64,000 bases of DNA from Eublepharis macularius (taxonomy: Eukaryota > Chordata > Lepidosauria > Squamata > Eublepharidae), in the NCBI RefSeq assembly GCF_028583425.1, contig NC_072793.1, positions 58,037,028-58,101,027 on the forward strand, written 5' to 3'. Shown piece by piece: positions 34,201-45,000 of this stretch (its first letter is position 1; each line of letters starts with the position of its first letter). The notes beneath the pieces are model-generated. The model was not told where the DNA came from, did no database searches, and saw only the letters and a program-made list of their open reading frames with translations. A program made the position numbers and the translations under genes.

Positions 34201-37200
34201 GCATCACGACATTCTCTTGGCAGACCTTTCACTAAGGGGTGGTTTGCCATTGCCTTCCCCAGTCATCTACACTTTACCCCCGAGAAACTGGGCACTCAAT
34301 TTACCAACCTCGAAAGGATGGAAGGCTGAGTTAACCTGGTTACCTGAACCCAGCTTCCGCCAGGATCGAAATCAGGTCGTGAGCAGAAGTCAGGCTGCAG
34401 TACTTCAACTTACCATTGAACCATGTCAAATTGTTCCAGCCTTCCCACCCGAGAGCATTTCACTGCAGCGATATCCCATTTTTAAAACAAATAGTTTAAT
34501 ACATGCTGCAGCTGAATCTATACCTATCCATCTCTATAATTATCTATCTACCTATACAAATGTATTAGACTGATCCTCAAGGGAAACTCGGTGGTGAGGG
34601 GAGAGAAGGCTGGGGATTATTTACTTATGCTCAGAGCAAGATGAGGGGAGCGCCTAATGTTGAATCTCCAAAAAGGGTGTGGGATGTGCTATCCCAATAT
34701 TTTCTACAGAGGCCAGGAATGCTGCCTCTGATTGCGAGGACGAATCTCCCTTCCAGTCCTGGTCACGAGGATTTCCACCCCACAACAGCAGCAAATGCTG
34801 TGCTATTCCTGCACAGGGGCTAACCGTAGCGTTCCCCTCCAGTTTGGGGAACTCGCAATGTGCCATTACTGGCCACCTCCACGCACCCAGGAATCCAGCA
34901 ATGCATGCCGAGGGTGACTGAGTTAATCAATGTACATTAACTATGCAGCACTAGATGTGCTCTACCTATTCCGGGTATTATACTGTGAAGTAGAAAAGTG
35001 AGGGACTCTGTCACTGTGAAACCTGCAGAGAAGAGATGAGCATGTATGCTGGAGAAACTATAACCATTCCTCTGTGCGGGAATGTGGCAGTTGGTGCAAC
35101 AGAAAGAGATAGGCCCACCTTGCCAATGCCACCAGGCATGGGATCATGCCTAGCCCAAGACACTAAAATGGTTGCTCTGCAATGAGTCCCGTACCCAACA
35201 GTACAAGATAATCATTGCGAACACAGCCGCCCGCATTCTTCCCGGCCGGTCGTTAGTGTAGCCAGGGAACCAAACAGTAGCTCAGATACCTGTACTGAAC
35301 CTCTTAGGCAGCTATCTGGCTTGGAATCTCCTTTCTAGCAAGCTGCCAAATCTGGTAAGAAACCATGCCAGACAAATAAGTGAACATGCCAGAGATGCTA
35401 ATCTGAAGCTGCAAATCAAAAACTGAAGCCCAGCAGCACCATGGACTACAACAAAATCATTCCGGCATAAGTCTGAGTTTTGTTTTGTTTGTTTATTTAA
35501 CTCAGAACTCCCTTCACTGAGCTGCCCTCACCAATTCACCTGCTGGAAGTTAAAGGTTTTAAGTGCCACTGGTCATCCATTTCATTTTTTCTGTACACCA
35601 TGCCTGCATTTTATCTCTGCAGTTTAACAACAGTCTAAAAACAAACAAAACATCCTTGACATGCAAAATGTTTTAACCAAATATACGTATTTAAAACTCC
35701 TGGTCAGCATGATTGCAGATTGATTTTTTTTAAAAAAAATGCTGTTCTGCCTGCCTTCCCAGTTGGTGAGTCTGAGAATTAAACCCCCTCTGAATGCTGG
35801 TTACACATTTAACTCACATTATAGCTGAATCTGAAGAAGTGAGCTGTGGCTCACAAGAGCTCATACCCTGCCACAAATTTTGTTAGTCTCATAGGTGCTA
35901 CTGGACTCTTGCTCCTTCTACTGCTACAGAGACTACCACAGCCACCCATCCTGACAAAGCAGTCTGAGTGCATCTAACCCCTGCCCCGTCCTGTGGGAAC
36001 CACGGTTTACCTGCCTCATTAGTCTGGGATGCAAAGCTCTCTTCCAGCCTGTGCATGAGTGCCAGATCTCTCTAATGTGACTAGTGCCATAAATACTGCC
36101 ACAATGTATCTGACATATATGAGATACTGAGCTCTATGAAAGTTGAGGCTGAGCAAGGTACCGTGCCCTACAGCCAAGAAGCAGTGATCTTCCTGCCCTG
36201 CCCTCTGGAGATCAGTTGTAATACCAGGAGATCTACAGCTACTACCTGAGAACTGGCTGACCCATAATTAGAATAAAGCCCCACTGCAATGAAGCCAGTG
36301 GCTGCTTCTCGGCAATGAGTGGCTCCTAAACGTTTGAATTGCCTTTCCCTTTTGTTACTGCCCCCTACCAACAAGGGGCTGGGAAGAATAAGATAGAGGA
36401 GGAGAGGCAAGCCTGGGCAGCCCCAATAGGCACAGTATTTACCTAAACACCAGATCCCAGAGAAGCATGCCACTCCTCCCACTTGGCTGCACCCAAGCTC
36501 CCTCATTCTCCCCCACTCACCCCCTTCAGGTTGCCCCTGAAACAAAAGCTTTCCTAAGCAGTAGGGAGGTCCATCCAGGGAGAAGCAACACACACACATA
36601 CCCTTTATTACATCTTCACATTAGAATAGCCCATCTTTCTTGGGGGAGAAGTGATTTCGGCTGCCTGGCTTCTGCTCCCATCGCTGGGAGATCTCCCAAC
36701 TGCTATGGTGCCTGGGTGGGCAAGGGGGAGGCAGCACCAAATCTCTTTTTAACTACTTTGGCTCCTCTCTCCTGATCTGAACTCCTTGTTGAACAGCCTG
36801 TTGAGGCACAGCTGCTAGTCTCCCAAGGGGGAAGGGGGCTAGCGCTGCTCGTGGTCTGCCTAGCCTGCCCTCCCCTGATGATGTCAGCCCTGGTGGATGA
36901 AGGTGAAGCCGGGGAGGCTGTGGTTCTGGGTTTCAAGCCCAGAGGCAGAGAAGCCTGTGTGCGCGCGCATGCTTCCACCCCACTCCTTCCTTCCCAGCCT
37001 GTGCTCCGCGGGAGCCCATAACCCCCGTGCAGCCTCTGCTCTCCCGCTATCCTCAGGGCCCATGGGGGGGGAGACACCTGGCCCACTTGCTCCCAAACTT
37101 CCTTGCCACAGCCTCACACAGCCCTCACGTTGCTGCCTCCGCTGTCACAACCACAGGCAGTCTCACACCGCTGCAGCCTCCCGTGGCCCGGTCTCCACTG

Positions 37201-40200
37201 CCTGGATGCAGCCCACGCTGCCGACGCCACCACCAGCAGCGAGGTCTCTCACAGCTTGGTTGCTGCTGCTGACGGCGAGGTCTCGCGCAGCCCGCTCGCT
37301 CGCTCTCTTGTTGCCGCCGCTGGCGGTGAGGCCTCGTGCTGCTCGCTTGCTAGCCGCCGCCATCACTGCCGGCGAGGCCTCGTGCAGCTCACTTGATCGG
37401 CGCCGTCGTCAGCAAGGCCCCGCACAGCTCGGTCGCTTGCAGCCGTCGAGGCCCTGTGCGGCTCGCTTGCTCGCTCGATCACCCGCTCACCGCAGTCAAG
37501 GCCCCGCGCGGCTCACTTGCTTGCTCGCCGCTGTCGAGGCCAAAGCCTAGCACAGCCTACAAGACTGTGACTTCTGGTTGGCCCCTACGAGGAGAACACA
37601 GGCACGTCCGGCCTCCATGCCACCACGGGCCAAGTGCTGAGGGGTGGGGATCAGCTATCCGACCAGGGGCCCACGCCGGATGTGCCTGGGCGGAGTCACC
37701 TGCCACCTGGACACTCACCGCCCCTCCACAACATGGTGGCCACCATGCCGCTTCCCGCTCGCCTCCCCCCGCATCGCCTGCAACTCAGGCCCCCAGGTGA
37801 GTCTGGGAGCCGTTATATATCATAGAAAATCAGCCCAGCAGAAATCTGGAAACTAGTGGTTGAGTGGCACAAAGGCACAACCTTTTCTGTGATATGACAT
37901 GATATATATATTATGACATGATAGAGCAAATTTTTGGTAGTAACAGCCTCCCATCTTACTCTCCTCTAGTCAGTCAGCTGCCAACTTTCTACTCATCTAA
38001 ATGCCACGTCTACTTGGGAGATGAAAAAGACAATTCTCTTCACTCCCCCAGGCCTCTTTTTAAAGCAGTCCAGCAAGCCACACAGTTCCCAAACTCTTAC
38101 AAGATTCCTTCTTGTCAGAATTCAGCCCCCATTTCTTGTTCCCAGGGCAACCAAAATGGTGGTCAAGCTCTCGCAAGATGAAGTAATCTTGTGAAAATTC
38201 AAGAAGTCCTACAGGGCATATGTAGCTTGATGTTTTTAAAAAGAGCAGGAGCAAAGAATAGATAAGGACTATTAGTTTCTCTGGCTCCTGGGTGGAGGAA
38301 TCAGTGGAACCAAGCAGGTGGAGTGGCAGCAGATATTCCTGGTTTCTCAGGTTAGCCATCCCGAGAAACCAGGAATATCTGCCATCACTGCTCAAAGGGA
38401 GAAACTTGTGGTCTTTCATAGAAAAAAGGAAGCAGATACCTTGAAGCTTTATAATAGCCAGGGATACAAATCCTTATTCTCAGATGAGGAAGATTATAAG
38501 CTATGGTATGATGCCATAGCTAGTAAGTCTCTCAGCAGGAGTCCTCCAGAATCTAATCTTCAGAGCTCTCAGTTCAAGCACTGTTTTGTAAATGAGGCCG
38601 TATCCTGTACAGAGACCCCTATATCTTCACACTCTGAAAGACCTCTTTCAAGGAAGACTGTGGCTCAGTGGTAGAGGATCTGCTTGGTATGCAAATGGTC
38701 CCAGTTGAATCCCTGACATTTCCACCAAAAAGGATCAGGTAGTATGTAATGTGAAAGGCCTCTGCCTAAGATCCTGGAGACCTGCTGTAAGTCTGAGTAG
38801 ACATTACTGAACTTGATGGAACAAGTGGTTTGAGTCCTGCATACCTTAAGTACCCCTTCTCCCATATGAACCTACCAATCTATTCAGGACATCTTTGGAG
38901 CCCTTTTTGGGTGTCCCCCACCATCTCAGGCTAGATAGGGGGAAACTTAAGAAAGGGCTTTTCAGTCATGGCACCCAAATGTTGGAACTCCCTCCCCAAG
39001 GAGATTAGTCTGTCTCCCTCTATCATTGTAATTCACCATCAGGTGAAGACTTTTTTGTTTTGTTTGGCATACCCCCAGTAACTGTTATTGGCCCTTTCCC
39101 CTGGCTTTGGTGTTATGTGTTTGTGCATTTATATGTTTTTAGTGAATTGTTTATTTTATATATACTTTATTTAAAATGCTTTTTTAATGTTGAAATGTTT
39201 TAATTTTCGCCACCTTGGGGAACTTATTTGGGTGGAAAGACAGCATTAAATATTTTAAATAAATAAATATCAGGCTTACATTTACAAGCTTCAGCTAGTT
39301 AGCTAGCAATGGCATCCACTGTGATCTGGCCGCTGTGGTGCATGCCTTGGTAACATCTAGATTAGATTGCTGCAATGTAGGCTATCCTACATGAGGCTAT
39401 CCTTGAAAAGTATTCAAAAACTTCAATTGGTACAGAATGCTGCAGCCAGGATTTTGACTGAAATGGGTTTCAGAGACTGTCAGTGCAATTCTAAGTAGTG
39501 TTACTCCAGTCTAAGAGCCAAACTACAAGTGACGCCTGACACAGGTTGGACACTTGTGAGCTTCCCTCAAGTTTTGATGGGAAATGTAGGCAGCTTGGCG
39601 GAATGTTGGACAAGTGACAGTTGAAAAGTCCATTGGACAGCAGTCAGAGAGTCAAGCTGCAAGACCAGGATGCCTACATTTCCCATCAAAACTTGAGCAG
39701 ACAAGTGTCCAACCTGTGTCATTTGTCACTGTAGCTTGGCTCTAAGCCCATTGAAATCACAAATTTAATCGCTGGGTCTGTTTTTTTTTAAAATGTATTT
39801 TATTCTTGTTTTTAAATTGGGTTATGGTTGTTTTATAATGTTCTGCTTTTAATAGTTAGCCTCTTTGGATGGATGGATGGATGGATGCATGCATGCATGC
39901 ATGGAAGAAAGAAATATTTTGAACTCCATGATTCAGTGACGTACGCTTCTAATTCTAGATACATAGCTGTGTTAGTCTGTAGCAGGAGTCTAGTGGCACA
40001 ATAGAGACTTAAAATTTTTTTGTGAGTCAGAACACAAAAGCTTATGATGGAATACATTTTATTAGTCCCCAAGGTGCCACTCTTGTTTTGTTCTGCTGTT
40101 TCTAACTAATGGCAGTGAAATAAGTCTCTCAAAGACTCTGTACTGGTGGAAGCTAGGCAGCTTGACACTGGTTATGTCTTAGCTTCACTTGTGACAGCTC

Positions 40201-41913
40201 CCCCTACTGATACTCAATGAGCCCCCTAAAGTGCTGTTCTCAGGAAACAGGGGGCACTCGAGAATGGTGTGTGTTGGGGAGATGAAGTGGGAGGGGAAAT
40301 TGGTGAAAATTGACTCCCTCCTCCGTTGCTGGAAAATGACCTTTGGAATCAACCCAAAGCATTTTAAGTTGTAAGAAAATCTTGAAAAATAAAGGGGTGG
40401 GTGGGTTATGCTTTAATTTTTAAAATATTAGTCCAAAAATTACCAACAATGTTTTTAAATTTTTAAAAAAGACACACAGGAATAGAGTAGAAGTAGTTCA
40501 ATCTGTGTCCTAATTTATGTCCATTCAGCTGTATAACTATGTTTTTAAAACATACTTACAAAAGAAGACCAGCTGTCAGCTTCTTCTTGTCTGAAGTCTA
40601 TGAAAAGGCAACAACAAAAGGCTTCTTAACAGTTTATACATTTCCAAATGTATACAGTTGCTATTGTCAGTTGCTAATACCCTATAAGAAGAATTATGGT
40701 GGAGAACATGAGGACAGCTACTTCTCATATTTCACAAAGGAATGTTTACTACTTGGTAAGTAGTAGTATTAATTATATTAGTCATTAGTTGCCAGCTGAA
40801 TGTTTGAAATGGGCTCCACTGAAAGTGTCGCATCTGAGGGGATGTGTGGTGATAGGAAAGCTCTATTGGTGCTGCTTAATTGATGGTGATACTTCACACA
40901 TGTTGCAGGTTTCAAGTGATGAACATGCATGCGTGAACTCATCCCTATTGGAAGCAAAGGCATGAACTAAGAAACTAGGGCCGAATCCACATTACTTCCG
41001 CGCGTCCCGGTGTTGCACTAAATGTCCGCGAAACACCCGGAAGTATAGCGTCTTTCAAGCGCGATTCAGAAATCGCGCTTGAAAGACGCTATACTTCCGG
41101 GTGTTTCGCGGACATTTAGTGCAACACCGGGACGCGCGGAGGTAATGTGGATTCGGCCTAGTTGAGATAATTTATAAAAAGAGATTCATCTAAATTAAGT
41201 ACCAATACATTACAAAAGAGTAAATGTTTTATCCCATACAGTGGGGAGTGTTCAGTGATGGAAGGTCTGTTAGATTTGCAATATAAGAGGATTTGTAGAC
41301 ATATAAATATGTGAGTTTTAGGTAACAAACATACTAGACTTTCTGTGATGAAAGTAATCAATTCAAGCTAAGCAATGGGGTTTCTGTTCATGCTGGAATT
41401 AGAGGCCTTGAACTAATGCTGACTCATTATTGATCAAATGGATACTGTTAAAAGAGAGGCAACAATTCAATAGAGTTCAAGAAATGCTGGTATTACAGAT
41501 TTTGTGAACTGGAATCTTATGGAGTTAATTTAAGTACCATGTTTTGTGCCTTTTAGATAAATTGTATTGAATACAGTGGACTCCCTGATATTTCTTCTTC
41601 TTGGGAATCTAAGGGCCAAGCTACAAGTGACGAATGACACTTGAACGGCAAGTGTATTTCTCCCTGTTCACTTGCCCTCCACTCAATCCACTTGCTGTTC
41701 AAGTGTCATTCGTCATGTGTAGCTTGGCCCTAAATCTAAAAGACTGATTGATGAAGGTCTATTCCAAACGTTGCGTATGTAATCATGATATATTTACTGA
41801 CAAATAATATTATATCTAGTATCATAAAACTGTAGTATAAAAACTGCCAATGCAACATTCAGGCAGGCAGTTTTGACTGAGCCCACTTGGTTGGGGAGGG
41901 TGGGCTATAAATT

Positions 41914-42004
<91 letters not shown>

Positions 42005-45000
42005 AATAAACTTTTTGACTAAGTTTTATATAAATGTTTTATCACTCTTTGAGCAGCTTTATTTGTATGCAGATCTTCTCTGAAATTTTTTTCAGCGAAA
42101 GTCCAAATTGGAAGAGAATTCATGCAGAGCCACATCAATATGGATCACATATGTTTTTTTCCCCTCCCGATATATCTAATGAATAAATACTGCCAGGCTA
42201 TAAAACACTTCCACCCTTTTGAACCCAAAGTCATTCTTGCTGATAACATTTCTCTGAACAAAACTATAGTTGGTCACAATATCTGACCACAAGTAAACCC
42301 ATAAATAGAAAGTTCATTTACCTGTATTTTGAGGAACTTTCTGTGTATATGTACTGTAATAATATTGGGGAGAAAATGAGAACAATTAAACATTTTCACA
42401 TTTTGACTATAAAAATACCAAAGGCATAACTATACCTAGCTGAAATTATCCATCATGTATCTAAACAAACATGCATTTTATTTTATCTCCAACCCTTTTT
42501 ATCAAAAACAGCAAAAAAAAATGATGCTTGCAGTTTTGACATAATCCTCTCAGAGTGCTGAACACCCAGAAGAAAAAAACTGCCTGAATTCTGATGAAGA
42601 ATTAATAGGCTTGGAACTGCAATTGAATTGCTTGTTGTACCCTACTAACTAGCCAGTTGGCTCATCTTTGCTCCATTTTATGAAGCTTTGTGGTTTTACG
42701 TTGCTTTGAGGTTTTGGAGAAGTGACATAAAATTTGACAAGGAAAGGAATATTGGCAACCCATGAAGACAGATTATTGAGCAGAGCTATGAAATATATAT
42801 ATATATATCTCAAAAGTGGTAATTAATGCATTGAGACCTGGGATGCATCTATTCAATAACAAAATATGTATTAAATCATTTCAGTTAGAAAGATGAGGAC
42901 TGTATTGTTACACACACTTATTTGATAGTAAGACCCATTGAATATAGAGATTAACTGCTGAGTAAAAATGCACAGAATTGGATTGTAGGATGTTTAAGGC
43001 ACAATAATATTAGTCCCATCAGTTACTACTACCACATAACAGCTTTGCTGCATATATACCATTCCTGTTACTGTGGACAAAAATGATATGATATCAGTTC
43101 CCTTATCACAGTTGTGATAGTAGAGATCTGGTTGCTTTTCAAAGATCCCAACAGTTTCATCTGTATCCCAAGTCATTGGAGTTAAGCCAGTTTAGTCCTA
43201 CTGAAGCAAATGAAACATGCATCTGGAGCTAGTGTAAAGGTAAAGGTAGTCCCCTGTGCAAGCACCAGTCATTACTGACCCACAGGGGGACGTCACATCA
43301 CGATGTTTTTTTGGTAGACTTTTTATGGAGGGGGGGGGGGTTTGCCATTGCCTTCCCCAGTCATCTAGTGACATTTATTTATTTATTTATTTATTTTCTT
43401 CATTTATATGCCACTTTGCTATCCAATGGGGACCCCATGTGGCTTACATCATTCTCCCTTTCTCTATTTTATCCTCACAACAACACTGTGAGGTAGATTA
43501 GGCTGAGTAAGAGAATGTGATTGATCCAAGGTCACCTAGTAAACTTTGATGGCTGAATGGGGATTTGAAGATGAGTATACCACATCCTAATCCAACACTT
43601 TAACCACTACATCATGCTGGCTCTCAAATAAGGCTTACTTCACACAATGTGTTCACTATTGAAATGTAAATTAGTTTAAATTTCCTTTCTACCAACTGGC
43701 TGATTTGCCATTCTCTAGAGATAATCTCTGCTAAACAACTACCTATGAAGGTTAAGGGAGAAAGTGTCAAAGGAGGATTATATCTGAACATCAAGAAGAC
43801 AGAAGTAATGATTACTGAGGAATTAAACAATTTTAAGCGCAACAATGAAGGAATTAAAATTGTTAAAAGATTTTCTATTTCTTGGTTCAATCATCAACAA
43901 AACAAGGAGACTGCAACCAAGAAATCAGAAGGAGATTGAGACTTGGAAGGGCTACCATGAAGGAACCAGAAAAGATCCTTAAGGATAAGGATGTGTTGCT
44001 GGGGAACAAGATAATTCATACTATGGTATTCCCCTTTACTATGTATGGATGGGAAAGTTGTACAATGAAGAAAACTGACAAGAAGAAAATTGATTCATTT
44101 GAATTGTGGTCCTGGAGGAGAGTTTTACGGATACCATGGACAAATAAGTGGGTTCTAGATCAAGTCTACCCAGAATTCTTCCTAGAAGCTTAAATGATGA
44201 AACTTTTATCACATTGTGAGAAGACAAGACTCACTGGAAAAGACAGTATTTCTAGAAAAGAGGGAAAGCAGTAGGAAAAGAGGAAGACACAAAATGAGAT
44301 GGCTTGATTGAATAAAGAAAGCTGCAGCCTCCAGTTTGTAAGATCTGAGAAAAACTGTTAATGATACGACATTTTGGAAGTTGTTAATTCATAGGGTTAT
44401 AATAGGTTGGAAGCAACTTGATGGCATATAACACACACAAATTAATATTGGTCTTTAATAAAGGATATGAAATTATTTACCCCTCTATGAGATCCCACAA
44501 CCCCACTCCAGTTCACTGAATTCTGTAAGTGGAAGCAGGGAACCTAGCATCATGGTGACATCATATGTTTTATGTATTGTCGAAGGCTTTCACGGCCGGA
44601 GAACGATGGTTGTTGTGGGTTTTCCGGGCTGTATTGCCGTGGTCTTGGCATTGTAGTTCCTGACGTTTCGCCAGCAGCTGTGGCTGGCATCTTCAGAGGT
44701 GTAGCACCAAAAGACAGAGATCTCTCAGTGTCACAGTGTGGAAAAGATGTAGGTCATTTGTATCTACTCAGGAGGGGTGGGGTTGAGCTGAGTCATCCTG
44801 TAAGAGTTTCCCAGGGTGTGGAATGCTAATGGCGGGAGGCTTCACTGTATCCTGAGGAGGTTCTTTTGCATATGGATTGGTACTTGATGTGCTAATCTTC
44901 TCTGCAGGGCTATTGTCGGGGATAGAATGTTTTGTTAGCCTGGTGTTTTTCAGAACTGGAAACCATGCTCTGTTCATTCTTAAGGTTTCTTCTTTCCTGT

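Larger units (their letters stand above)
31897..37817 (-). mobile_element. Ngaro-type element with split direct repeats
   Basis: Four terminal blocks are readable: 31897-32329 and 32575-33005 are direct copies (about 432 bp, few differences), and 32375-32574 and 37617-37817 are direct copies (about 200 bp). Read on the - strand the order is A1 (37817-37617), interior, B1 (33005-32575), A2 (32574-32375), B2 (32329-31897): the split-direct-repeat layout of Ngaro elements. The 3' end on the - strand has AATAAAGTTGTGGCC and GTGTCTGTGTGTTTCTTG. I find no RT or recombinase frame in the 4.6-kb interior, so it is non-autonomous or badly decayed. It lies 248 bp from LCP2 exon 31462-31648. Confidence 0.82.

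Noticed and set aside
36897-37550. 217-residue open frame
   Set aside because: The C-terminal half is translated minisatellite (Ala/Arg/Ser rich), with no homology to a known protein.
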